The notes below the pieces were generated by a model that worked only from the letters and a program-made list of their open reading frames with translations, did not search any database and was not told the origin of the DNA. This document shows, one piece after another, positions 25,701 to 37,650 of a stretch of 64,000 nucleotides of DNA (position 1 is the first letter of the stretch; every line of letters starts with the position of its first letter). Source of the stretch: Gymnorhina tibicen (taxonomy: Eukaryota; Chordata; Aves; Passeriformes; Artamidae); the NCBI GenBank assembly GCA_013399875.1, contig VXAZ01001682.1, positions 744,001 to 808,000 of the forward strand, given 5' to 3'. A program made the translations under genes and the position numbers.

Positions 25701-27100
25701 AATAGGAAAATACTACTGACAGAAGTGAAGGTGTTGCCACTGGTTCACAGCTATTTCTTTACAGCTCATCAGTGTCAACTTCTGCTGAGTTCTACTCATG
25801 CAGTTCTCATCAGTGAACCACTTTGCTGGTGTTAAGAGAACACTTATTCAAACTTATTAACTGAAAATAAACTTTGGTGCCTGTCCTTTCCACTCTTTAC
25901 TAATGATGTACTGAAGGAGAATAAACATGGATCTATCTGAGATGCATTAAGGCAGAAAACAGTAATTTCAGCATTTCAGTGTAGCACAGAACGGCTCATT
26001 ACCGTGCATGCAGAGGTCACACACAATGCTGATCCTGCTTCATCAGACAACTTCTCCATGTGGATCTGCTAATGGATTCCTCTCCAGCTCCTGACGAAAC
26101 CGGATCAGTCTCATCACAGCCCAACCATTCCTTTAACACACTTCACACTTCTCAGAGTAGAAGAATAGGGTGGAAATAGTGGACGTGATGGGGCCTCAGA
26201 CTGCCTTGAGAACTTGCTTTTTTTGGCTGTGGCAAGTCCACACTTGGCAAGATGTCCTGTCACAAGGGAGAGAGCTGCTCTTTGTAGACCTTGAAAAACA
26301 ATCTATCAAGACCATCAATAAGTGTGTTCTGAACACCAGTAAAGTGATTCCTTGATACAACAGTTCAGGGATTTCAATGATTCTGCATTGAGCTCAGTTT
26401 ATCTGGCTTGCAGAAGATGAAGGACTGAGCCAAACCTCCTGCGATTTGAAAGTCTGTTTTAAGGAATCTAAATATTTCCAATTTGATGTTTCAAGCACGC
26501 TCCCATCCCCTGCAGCTACACTTTTTTTTATATTATTATGCTTTTTTAAGCTTTAATGTTTTCCTTAAGAACGGGCACAGAAAGTATTCAATTACTGAAG
26601 TAAGAAGTCACGGGCTGAAACAAAGCTGTAAAAAAATACTGCAGCCTGTCAAAGGTGATAAGTGCCTCTGATTATCCTTGACTGCATTCCCTGGGCTCAG
26701 CATTTCATTAAATAGCAATGCTCTCTTCTAAAAATAGATTTACCATCATATCCTGAGGGTCTTTCATATTTTTAGTTAAAGCTATGTACAAAAATATTGC
26801 TTTCCTCACGAATTGTATTTCATTTTCAGTTTCAGTGTTAATTATAAGATTTGTTAAGTTTGGGTAATACAACCTGAAACAAGTCATGAACATTAAAGCA
26901 GCTTTTTAACTCAGTTTCAAGAATCTCCCTTCAACTGGATGAATTAATAACTTCTCTAGAGAAACGACAAAATGCCTTAAAAAATAGGTATTAAATTAAA
27001 TGAGATGAATTTGGCTGTTACATCCTTGAAGAAGGGCAATACAATCAACTGTGAATATAATGTCAAAATGAATTAGTTGAAAGGTGAAGAAACAAAGTAG

Positions 27101-27293
27101 AAAGGGTGGTCAGGCACTGGAACAGGCATGGCCAGGGAAGTGGTGGAATCACCATCCCTGAAGTGTTCAAAACATAGGCAGATGTGGTGCTTAAGGACAA
27201 GGTTCAGTGGTGGATTTGGCAGTGCTGGATTAACATTTGGACTCACTGATCTTAGAGGTCTCTTCCAACCTTACTGATTCTGTAATTCTATGA
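27101..27293 (+). mobile_element. CR1 LINE 3' fragment
   Basis: About 190 bp with GGTCAGGCACTGGAACAGGC, GGTGGAATCACCATCCCTGA, GATCTTAGAGGTCTCTTCCA and the tail TGATTCTGTAATTCTATGA. A short ATGA repeat follows the tail. Confidence 0.9.
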
Positions 27294-27477
27294 ATGAATG
27301 AAGTTTTTCCACCGTGTGTTAACAAAATTCTTGTGGCACATACCAGGATAGAAAGTGTTTGCAGCACCTGATTAATAATGCCTGATCAAAAGCTGTGGGA
27401 TTCTGGTTGGTTTGGTTTGGTTTTTTTAAACTGAATATGACGTTAAGTAAAATAGCTGACCATGTATTAAAAATATC

Positions 27478-27496
27478 ATATATATATATATATATG
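27478..27496. repeat. (TA)n microsatellite
   Basis: About nine TA dinucleotides. Confidence 0.9.
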
Positions 27497-27929
27497 TAGG
27501 TGGAAATCTTAATGAAACATTGAAAAGAGCAAGTTTATTTTCAAATAAATATTTTTCTTGATGCGATGGACACAAATGGACACAACAGGAAAGCTGAATT
27601 GATTTACTGTTAACTGACACTCAGAAAACAATATTTTCTACAAAATATCAAATATCCATTTCCATTCATCATTGGCAGAAGATTCATCAAACATCGGATG
27701 AGGTTAATGCAACACTGCAAGAAGTCAGAACAGAAAAAAAAATAAAATAAACACTGTCTCTGAGGAGAAAACGTAAGTTGCAGAATTCCATAGATAAGCT
27801 TTAAAGTGCAACACAACTACAGAATAATTACTTCTAAGAAAAACACAGAATTATCTCATGCTTCCACGAGTCAAGACGTTCTTCTAAATGAAAAACCTAA
27901 CTCAAATATTGGTAACTTTTTAATAGTTT

Positions 27930-28189
27930 TGAAATGGTTTTAAACTAAAAGACAAGAGATTTAGATTAGATATTAGGAAGAAATTCTTAATTGGGTGTTG
28001 AGGCCCTGGCCCAGGTTGCCCAGAGAAGCTGTGGCTGCCCCATTCCTGGAAGTGTCCAAGGCCAGGCTGGAGGGCCTTTGACCAACCTGGGAGAGTGGAA
28101 GGTGTCCCTGCCCAAGGCAAGGGGTGGAGCTGGATGATCTTTAAGGTTCCCTCCCACCCAAAACATTCCAGGATTCTGTGATCCTTTGA
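27930..28189 (+). mobile_element. CR1 LINE 3' fragment
   Basis: About 260 bp: GGTTTTAAACTAAAAGACAA, ATTAGATATTAGGAAGAAAT, CCCAGGTTGCCCAGAGAAGC, GGAAGGTGTCCCTGCCCAAG and a tail ending in GATTCTGTGATCCTTTGA. Confidence 0.93.
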
Positions 28190-28390
28190 AGAACAAGGAC
28201 TATCAGTGAAAAAGATGAAGATGTGAAAAGAAACGAAGGAGGTTTGATCCGGTGTTCCAAATCAACAACTAACTGGTTTTTCATTGAAAATAACGCTAAG
28301 GGCACAAATAAAAGGAAACTACATGGCAAAAATATTCAGTGTTTTGTATTCCCTCTTTAAAGTAAATACAGCAGTGTTTTGAAATAAAGA

Positions 28391-28724
28391 CAAGTCCAGC
28401 CCAGGGTCATGAAGATGATTAATGGATACAAATATTTGTCATACAAGGAGAAACTGAGAGAGCTGGGTGAGAACCCAGAGAAAAGAATGCTCAGGAAGAT
28501 CTTATCCATAAATTCTTGATGGGAGCCAGGAGCAAAGAAGCCGGATCCAGGCTCTTCTCAGTGGTGCCCAGTGACAGAACAAGAGGCAATGGACACAAAT
28601 CAAAATATGGGAAATTTCATTTGGGCACAGTATAAACCTTTATTATCGTGAGGATGGTCAGACAGTGGAACAGGCTGCTCAGAGAAGCTCTGCAGTCCAT
28701 AACTGTGGGTGTGATTCTGTGATC
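28391..28724 (+). mobile_element. CR1 fragment with internal deletion
   Basis: The left part corresponds to the start of the CR1 3' region (CAGGGTCATGAAGATGATTA, GAGAAACTGAGAGAGCTGGG). The middle has CAGTGGTGCCCAGTGACAGA. The right part jumps from GGAACAGGCTGCTCAGAGAA to the terminal GTGATTCTGTGAT, losing most of the usual pre-tail block. Confidence 0.82.
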
Positions 28725-29303
28725 TTGCTCATAAAATTATCAGTTCTGTCTTCAAACTACTTAGGAAGACTGGAAGGGAAAAAGCCAGTCTGAAGGTTAT
28801 TCCAGAATGTCTATCCTCTAATATGTCCCAAGTCCAGGTTTTGCTTATTAATAAATAATTAGAAAGTAAGGGGGCAAAATCTTCAATGGAAAATAAATAA
28901 AATACTCCCAATTATTAAAGAGGCTGAAAAACACAATGACACATTTAGAGGATTGCTCTGGATGAAAAAATATGTCATCTGCAGAAGGACAGCATTTCTA
29001 TTTATCAGGTGAAGTTATGCAGAGTTGGATTGGGGTTTTTTACATTCAGTACTTGAAAGATTGCTTGCATAAGGTAGAGCTAGCTCAGGAAACATGTTTA
29101 ACACAGTGGAAGAGAAATGTACACAAGAACCTCTGGGATCATCTCCTGCTCATTATCTCTGCCCTCACAAAAAACAGAAGTTTTCTGGTACATTCATTTC
29201 CTACTGCAGCTTCAATTAATTTCACCAAAATGAATTCTCTGTAAGGAAATCTCCAACCTTCAGCTACTTCCAATGTCTAAACAAAATATTGCCAATAGGG
29301 AGA

Positions 29304-29320
29304 GGGGGGGGGGGAAAAAA
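29304..29320. repeat. G11-A6 homopolymer pair
   Basis: A run of eleven G followed by six A. It is prone to sequencing length error. Confidence 0.85.
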
Positions 29321-30166
29321 GGAAAATCTTGGTTTGTTTCCAAAATATGTTTATTTGAGATGGGGAGCAGCTTAAGGTGAAGGGGTGAGAGAAAAACAGA
29401 GGCTAAACCAGGACATGAGTGAAAGAGAACGGGAACAAGCTGCAAAAAGGAAGCCCTGAGGAATTTTATAATTCTGGGGTTTATACGTGGCTACTTAATG
29501 CACCCAGAATTGCTACAAGGCAGACATAATACACATTCCAGCTCAACAGCTGATGGACACGGTCTGCAGAACTTGGAACCTTAGCACCCAGAGAAAAAAA
29601 AGAGAGAGCACAAACCCAAGTGACCTCACCCAGGTACCCTCTGAAGTGGCAAACAGCTCTCAAAGTGAGCTCTGAATGTCATCAAAAGAGACTTTTTACA
29701 GTAAAGCCCAATCATCAGAACAATTGCAGAACTGCATTTTACCATGACTTCTAGATACTACAGTGTTTATGGCTGCCAGTTTACTCAACAGCAACATCCT
29801 GAATCAATAAATCACTTTGTTTATGGAGTTCTTGATGAACAGGGAACTGGGTTCTAATGGGAATCTGCTGAAGTAAGTTCTGTGACGCAAGGAGGAGGCT
29901 GCTGGGTCAGAGAGTTTTAAGGCAAACCAACCATAATACACCAGGATAGCTCAGATGAAACATCATTAAACTTCAGATAGATGAATAATTTGCTGCAACA
30001 GTAGAAGTTTTATTCTCTTTCCATCTGAGAAGGTCAAAGTTAGTGCAGATAAGCTCAGTATCATTTATCTTCTGGCAGCATCCTGAATCTCTAAGAGTTG
30101 GGATGCAACATAGTCCTTCCTCAGCTGCATTTCAGGGATGACTTTCTACAGGATCCAGGGGAAAAG

Positions 30167-30180
30167 AAAAAAAAAAAAAA
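30167..30180. repeat. Poly-A run (A14)
   Basis: Fourteen A residues about 25 bp before the suspected assembly duplication begins. Confidence 0.85.
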
Positions 30181-30250
30181 GAAAATCCTCTTTGATTACT
30201 TTCTCAGATTTGTGATTATCTTGCAACAGATTATCATGCAGTGCTTACAT

Positions 30251-30330
30251 GGTTCCCTGCCCATGGCAGGGGGTTGGAATGGATGATCTTTGAGGTCTCT
30301 TCCAACTCAAACCATTCTGTGATTCTCTGA
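30251..30330 (+). mobile_element. CR1 3' tail (copy 1)
   Basis: GGTTCCCTGCCCATGGCAGG, GGGTTGGAATGGATGATCTT, GAGGTCTCTTCCAACTCAAA and CCATTCTGTGATTCTCTGA. It is close to the intact CR1 terminus and probably young. Confidence 0.92.
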
Positions 30331-30422
30331 CTTAATAAAACAGTTATATTTACTCAAAATAGTATGTTCAGTATNTCAGATTTGTGATTATCTTGCAACA
30401 GATTATCATGCAGTGCTTACAT

Positions 30423-30502
30423 GGTTCCCTGCCCATGGCAGGGGGTTGGAATGGATGATCTTTGAGGTCTCTTCCAACTCAAACCATTCTGTGATTCTCT
30501 GA
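30423..30502 (+). mobile_element. CR1 3' tail (copy 2, likely assembly duplicate)
   Basis: The same bases as 30251-30330, 172 bp further on. It should be counted as one insertion if the duplication around the N is an artefact. Confidence 0.85.
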
Positions 30503-33500
30503 CTTAATAAAACAGTTATATTTACTCAAAATAGTATGTTCAGTATGTGGAATCCACTCACTGTTCATGAGCAGACAGCTCTCCTCCACCAGAACTATAA
30601 ACACTCTTATTCTCATGTTCTCTCTAGCACACACCTGACTCAAGGATCACAAAAATACTGACAACAGCCAGTTCACTAACATAGAAATAACAATAATGAG
30701 AAAATTACCAAAACAAGTAAAGCACTGTTCCAACTTTATGCCAGTATGTTCAAAATAAGTTATTTTAAATTAATTACTACTGGTGAGTACAAGCAGAAAA
30801 GACAGAACTAATAGCAGGCCATGTACCCCACCATTAAATCACACCAAATAGGCTAATTTGCGTACTTTTTTAAAATTTACTTTCTCTAACTTTTACTTCC
30901 CATACTTGCATGTTCATTTCACTAGCTAGCAACAACAGAAAAAGAGATAGAAAACTGTAATACAACTCTCCATCATTATCAGGCCTTTTCTGCCTCCTGA
31001 CTGTTTAATTCCTTATTGATTCTTTCTTTTTTTAATCATATCCAAAATGAAACTTATTCTTCGCCTGCTGAGGACAAAGCTGGAAAGAAATACATTAATT
31101 TGCTGAGCAGCATAATAAAGACTATCCTGTCTCATAGACAATGCTCTCTGTAGGAGCAAACCTTTCCTTTACCTTGACAGATGCAATTCAAAATGGGGCT
31201 CGGTGTGAAATCAAAATATTGAAACTGTCAAATATAATCACTCTTCTGGCACATCATGCTAAATTGAACCTTTATTTTATAGACAAGAAAGATCTTTTAT
31301 TCCTTTAGCAGACCAAGGTCTCACAGATGATTCAGACCCGCACTGAGGAACGCAGACCCTAAGGTGGAAGATGAGCACAAACCACAGAGACCAAGCCCAG
31401 GGTCCCAGGGTCAGAGGGGAGGAGTTTGCACCTCAGAGAGGACAACTGTCCTGCTGAGCACTGGAGAGGTCACAGGCAGAATTCTCCTCTTGGCTCTCTT
31501 GTAACAAGCCCTGTGAAAGGAGGATGTTGTGCTTTTTAAGCTCTCAGTAAGATCAACCCTTCTGTCCTGAACTGATGTTTTCTGCTATTTCATTGATCTT
31601 CCTGTGGCACAGGAATCCAGGTTCCTGTATTGTCATTTCTTTCACTCATTCTTTCTTTCTTCATTTCCACTTTATTAGACTGTGACCCTAAAATGCAAGT
31701 TTCTTTCCAGTCTAAGAATTTCCAGCTCTTTGTCTTCTCCATCCCTGAACAAAATCTCTATTGTAAATCTGAAGTGACTGTTACGTGAACTTTGGAATTC
31801 GTGTTCTAGGATCAGTTTTTCATGTTCTCCAATCTAATTCTTGCTTCTTGCATTTCACAGTCTTAACAAAGATTACAAACACTTCATCAATACCAAATAT
31901 GACCATCTGCATCATTATTTCCAGAAATATTTAATTTTTATTTCCAGTTCACAGATATTCTGAGTTGGAAGAGCATATTACTGCTATTTTATCTTGTGCA
32001 TGTTATTAATGTTTTCTAAAACTCCTTCTGGAAAGTCAGGTTTTCTTTCCCTTAGGTTATATAATTTATTTCTTTATCATGTTCTGTACGTTATTCAACA
32101 CCTTTGACAATAATTAGTTTTGCTTTAAATGCTAGGAGAACAACACTGGGTTTGGAAACTTGACAGACTTATTTTGCACTGAAGCAAGGAAAAACATCTA
32201 AAAAGCAATGAAATACATGTGTAACAGTGAAGGATGATTATTAAGAAAAAAATAATCCCAGCCAAGCAGCAGAATATTGCCATAATATGTATTATTTACA
32301 TTAAAGTATTTTAAACCCCTATAGATTATTATTTCCGTGCAAGAATGTAACTTCTGTGTAAATGTATTAGACACCACACTTAGCAGAGTAAGTTTAATTT
32401 GAATGATCTGAACCAGACTTGAAAACTGATGAATTTCCAAGTGATCAGCTCTCAGCATGTTTGTTTTTCAGCGGATTCAGAAAAGCACATTTGATTCATT
32501 GTTAGTTTTTAATGCAATGTATTTGCAGCCACGGAATTGTAATTATGTAATTCTCGTGGAATCAGTAGTGTTGATAGTCAATGTGGAGCTCAAATACAAC
32601 ATGCAACACACCCACAGGTAGCCTAAAAGTCATCACCGATACCTGGTGGGCTTGCAAGGTATTGACAGAACTTTCGGGAGCCTAAATCAAAACCAGACTT
32701 GTTTCAGTCTAACTGTTCAAGGAGCTCATCAGAGTAAGGGGTTAATAGAAAACTACAACTTGTTCCTCGGATTTGGTGCATGTTCCTTAGGCAGCAAATT
32801 TTACTGAAATAATTTCCTGCTGGCTTGTTGCAAGCAGGATTGTGGCTAAATCAGTATTTAACTGGACCCGACATGCAGTGAAGGTACCAAAGCTCAAACC
32901 TTCACCAAATTCCAGTATGGAAATCAGAAATGCAGGACCTATTCTTCTTCCAAGCAAGAACCGAGACCCCAGCACACATTAAATTCCTAAAGGTGCTCAC
33001 TGGCACTGGAGGATCTTCCACACCTAAGAGATGGCAAAAAATTATATTCTCTCTTCCTCAGTTTTACTTTTCATTCTGTCTGCAACCATTTGAACTGAAG
33101 TACAGCACAGAATCCTCTGTTGGCTTAAATCTTCTACTGTGAGGAATAGAATCTCATGTCCATGGAGTAATTCCGACAATTTCTACCATTTCAATTTAAA
33201 CAATTCCACAGTGCTCCACACCTACATTCAGAGAAAGTATTAAAAAAAAAAAATTCTACTCTAATGTTTTATTTCTGTAATTCCTTTATATGTTTCTTTG
33301 CCATGCAGTTGCTACCTCCCTATTTGAATCATCTTAAAATAATGAAAACGTTCCAAATAAAGCAAATAATCATTCAGGTACTCTGTAACACAACACTATG
33401 AGGTATTATCTCACCTTCACTAAAGAAAAAGAGATCTTTACTGCTTTTGTTTCCTCAAGCATCCTGCCTGTGAGGCTTAGCTGTAATTTGGATGCCACAC

Positions 33501-34027
33501 AAATATGTTCTTGTAAATACAGTAATTTTGAAAACTTCTGAACTTCTTTTAGATCCACGTATTTCATCTTTCACGAGCATCTATTCAGTCTTCGTGCACA
33601 GATGGACACAAGGTATTTGTAATTTTTTCTTCAATGAAACAAAGTAAAATATTTTGCCAGAAAAGAGCGTACAAAAAAACCTTAAACCAAACCCAAATTT
33701 TCTTTTAACAGTATTGAGATATCTCTTGGAATTAAGAAAAAAGAAGTTAAAACCCTAATAATTTTTGATCTAAGAGGTCAGACATTCACCACAAGCACTG
33801 CCATCACTTTAAAATGACAAATTTACTTACAGGTCATAAATTAACTTTCAAACTATGAAACTCTAATTGGTTTTTAATTACTATATACCACTACAAGAAA
33901 GCTTTGAACTGGAAAAATAACTTCTGGTTTTCTAATATACTTTCAACATTCCTCAAATAAAGGCTAAGAAAGCTAAGGGATAGACAAGATGACAAAACTC
34001 CAAAGCCTCCAGTGTGAAAACATAACT

Positions 34028-34084
34028 GTGAATATATATACATAGATCTCTCTCTCTCTCTGTATATATATATATATATATATA
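34028..34084. repeat. Compound (TA)n(TC)n(TA)n microsatellite
   Basis: A short TA tract, then about seven TC units (34047-34061), then about eleven TA units. It produces meaningless RERERE/YIYIYI frames on the minus strand. Confidence 0.92.
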
Positions 34085-34930
34085 AGTATAGATCTGTAAC
34101 AGTCTGCAAAAGAGTGAGGCACCAATCTCCGACATGGGTCAAACCAGGATTAAAAGGAATTAAAGAAAGCTCGCCAATAAATGGAGATACAACTTTGATT
34201 TTAAGATCTGACCATGACAAAAATTCCCCGTTAAGATACTTAAAACCAGTGAGGTGCCTTTGCTAGGGAAGAGAAAACCCATGAAAGAGACAGGGAGAAT
34301 GATACAAGGGAAAGAATCTCCAGATTTTCTGGACCTAGGCAAAAGGCAAGGTAGATTTCATATCCAATCAATAACGTCAACAAAACCACCTTTAAAAGGG
34401 ATAAGGAAGAGCTCAAAGAAACTGAATATAATATTGGAACTATTTTTTATGTTTGAAAGACAAAAAAAAAAAAAAGAAAAAACCCCCATAAAACAAAACA
34501 GATCCTTTTTAAAAGCAACAGATCTGAAAAAGTAAGGGTCAGAAGCCATTAGGCCGGACCCCAGAAAGGCCAGTTTTTCTTGGACACCACATTTCCTTGA
34601 TCATTGTAATTTAAGGGAGGACTTCCAGCATCTACACAAGTCACTCATCAGCTGCTCTGTGGGGGCCCTTCCTATCCCTTTCATCGTCCAGGACCGAGTC
34701 CCATCAGAGGCAGAGATAAATGCTTGGACTTCTAAAAGTGTTCTTCAAAGACTGTGGGAGCAGAGAGAAACAGCAGCTTAAAAGGAATCATGTCTTAGGA
34801 AACTCAGTCCTTCGGAGAAACAGTACACTTAATACTGGGATTCTGTTCTTTGTGAAGGTACTGTATTCCTTACAGTCAATATAACAGCTTGTCTCAGGTG
34901 CAGATAAAACCTCAGAATCTTTTATATTTT

Positions 34931-34946
34931 AAAAAAAAAAAAAAAA
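34931..34946. repeat. Poly-A run (A16)
   Basis: Sixteen consecutive A. No retrocopy body is recognisable upstream. Confidence 0.88.
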
Positions 34947-35052
34947 GGTAGAGAAAAGCACAGAAATTATTTGGTCAAAATCCTTCCCCCTGAGAAATTT
35001 TAGCAACCACTACGTTCTGGTACAGCACTGCAGCAGATTACACCTTTACTAG

Positions 35053-35135
35053 GCGACCCTGCTTGAGTAGGGGCATGGGATTACCTGACCTCAAAAGGTC
35101 CACTCCAACCTAAATGACTCTGAATGATGCTGTGA
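35053..35135 (+). mobile_element. CR1 3' tail
   Basis: GACCCTGCTTGAGTAGGGGC, TTACCTGACCTCAAAAGGTC, CACTCCAACCTAAATGACTC and a terminal GATGCTGTGA. It is diverged but follows the CR1 end in order. Confidence 0.8.
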
Positions 35136-37108
35136 CAACACGTTTCATTGATATTTTTGATGGAGCATTCACATCCAAACCAAAATGGTCTTAAACTTCC
35201 TGAATATTTAAACTACATCTACTGTCATTAATGATATACAAAGAATAAACTTCTAATGGCTCAAGCTGTCAGGAGCATATGTTTCATACTTTAACACATG
35301 AAGATAAAATTTAATGTCATTTTAAACAAGTGGAATTTTGCTGCAGATTTTATTAGACCATTACCCTCCATGAGCTTTCGCAAGCCTCTTACAGTGAGCC
35401 ATTCATAAATTGGATTCACACTGCAAGGAAGCACAGAACTGTGTTAACAGCATGAGCACTTCATTCAGTTTCTCAGTCTGCTTAGTTCTCCTGAAACACC
35501 CAGATTTAGAATTTAACAGAAACTGCAAAGCAAAATCTGAAAAAACCACACTGAACACTTTTGGTAGGTCAACTGAAATTCTTTTAGAATCAGGTGTATG
35601 ACTAACTTCCATTGAAACTTCTTCTAGTTCCTCCAACAATAATAAACCCAGTAATTATGACTTATTAAGTACATTCTGTACACTTAAGTGAAATACATGA
35701 GAAAACATTTACTGCTATAACTTAAATTGCATTTTCCTCTTTTCCATAATTTTTTATTATCACTTAATCTTTTGTAATTCCTGCAGCAGCAAGTGTTCAA
35801 ACGTAAGTACTGATCAGAATCATTTTGTGTCAGGGAGAAAACACACACAGGAAAAAGGCATCCCACTGCCAATGGATCCATGATCAAAATGAAGATATAA
35901 AACTACTGAGAAGAACAAAAGCCATAGTCAAAAAGTCACACTCGACACAATATAAAAGTCAACAGAATAAGAAAAAATCTTCAGTAGGTGTTCAGCTAGA
36001 AATTCTATGCAGCAAATGAGTATAATTTGCTACATAAAATTAAAGTTTAAATGCCTCAAAAGCTTGAAAAATTATCACAGCATGTGAATGCTCTTTTATT
36101 CAACCCACATTTAATTTCAGATTTCCAACAGGGCTCAGGCATTTCCAGGACTGACCACTGGAAGAAATTATTTGTCTTGAACAATGTTGCAATTTTCTAC
36201 ATGACTGTAATTCACCATTTACATTTCAGATCCCTGTTGCTGATGTGTTTAAAATAAAACCTTCTGGAAACCTTGAAGCTGCTCTATCCAATGCATCCAG
36301 CTTTGGATGCATTTCCATCTCCACTCAGGCAGACAGAGCAGGTTCAACTGCTGCCAGGGCAGTGAATTCAGCACTCACCAGCAACAGGCACAGGAAACCC
36401 AGAGAGGCAGATTGTGCTCCTGCTCTTGGCACTTTCCTGCCCACGGCCAGAATATCAATCCCCATTTGGTCTCTCAGGCTCCAAATTACACCTTACACCT
36501 CTTCAATAACATACTCACAGCATATGGGTAAAAAAACATGTGAGAGGGACTTTGTTGTCCCAGGTCACCCTGTTACATTAAATGACTGAAGTTTCCAAAA
36601 AGTGAGCAAAATGCCAGTTCTGAATTCTGTTCCTGTTCAGATATTCCAAGTGAAGAATGCAGGAAAATCTAGAAAGCTCTGCAGTGTGTCAGGAATTGTA
36701 GCATCAAATAACTCAGGGAAGAGCATGAGGGTTCTACAAAGCCCATTGAACTGGTTCCACAGTGACAAAATACCAATTTTGCATCCCACAAAGCTCTGCT
36801 AACGTCATTTGACATTATATGAAAGGCAGACTTACTGTCAACAAGATATAAATCCTGTCCATCTACTTAGCACAGAATAATCCTTCATCTTATCCTTCAT
36901 GCTAAAGAAGAATTAAAATTGCTGAAAGCCAATGACAGCCTTCCAGATTTTTTTTTTTGGTTTTATATTGAAAAAGAGGCTTCTGCTCAAAGTTATACAC
37001 AGGAAAAAGGAATGGCAAGTGAAACATAGCCCTGCACAGCCCTTGAGGATATAAGTAATTCCCAGGCCTCCATAATTAATTTATTTTTAAAATTTCTAGC
37101 TTTGTAGC

Positions 37109-37142
37109 AAATTTCCATTCCCAGGGAATTTCCATTCCCAGG
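37109..37142. repeat. 17-bp tandem duplication
   Basis: Two adjacent copies of AATTTCCATTCCCAGG, differing at the first base of the unit. Confidence 0.8.
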
Positions 37143-37555
37143 CATGAAATTACAGTCCCTGTAAATTTCTGCTGAGGAAGCACAGGAAGAAAATTAAATT
37201 GTTCTAACCAGTTCTAGTGCATTATTCTTGGACTTCAAAGCAACTGAATGCATCATCCTTAGTGCTTCAGAGTCAACAGTGAATAAACATCTCTTACATC
37301 TTTTAAGCTTGCCTTGTGCTAAACTTAAGTGCTGATCTACATCAGGAATGAATTGATATTAAAATGAGAAAGCTCAATGTTTAAAGGTTGTGAGGTTTTA
37401 AGAGTTTTTCTCTTACATCTCAAAGAGAAGAAAAAAGGTCAAATGACTGCTGGCTGCACCTTCGGGTGAACTCTGCCACACAGAAATAGGCTGAGTGTAG
37501 AACAGTGGTTCAACTGCATCTGTGTCCTGCACCTCACTAAAAGCTGAGAATCCCC

Positions 37556-37650
37556 TTTCTTTTCCTTTTCCTTTTCCTTTTCCTTTTCCTTTTCCTTTTC
37601 CTTTTCCTTTCCCTTCCCTTCCCTTCCCTTCCCTTCCCTTCCCTTCCCTT
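37556..37650. repeat. Compound (TTTTCC)n(CCCTT)8 pyrimidine repeat
   Basis: About eight TTTTCC hexamers run directly into eight CCCTT pentamers (37611-37650), giving about 95 nt of pure pyrimidine on the plus strand. The minus strand is pure purine and carries eight GGG triplets spaced by AA. Frames such as FPFPFP and GREGKG are products of the repeat, not genes. Confidence 0.96.

Larger units (their letters stand above)
16106..27100. other. TRAPPC9: Intronic sequence, no recognisable gene
   Basis: An 11-kb stretch without identifiable CR1. It contains AT microsatellites at 20884-20909 and 21735-21770 and a 21-bp direct duplication at 22740-22781. Slightly GC-richer patches near 19200-19420 and 23700-23960 have no convincing coding frame. 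Confidence 0.6.
30204..30546. repeat. Identical 171-bp direct repeat separated by a single N
   Basis: Bases 30204-30374 and 30376-30546 appear identical over 171 bp, and base 30375 is the only N in the window. Two contig ends that overlap but were placed side by side would give this pattern. A real tandem duplication would not be expected to have its junction exactly at an undetermined base. The true sequence is probably 172 bp shorter. Confidence 0.9.
30547..35052. other. TRAPPC9: Intronic sequence with no recognisable gene
   Basis: AT-rich intron with the compound TC/TA repeat at 34028-34084 and a poly-A run at 34931-34946. A less AT-rich patch near 31320-31560 gives no coding or repeat match I can name. 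Confidence 0.6.
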
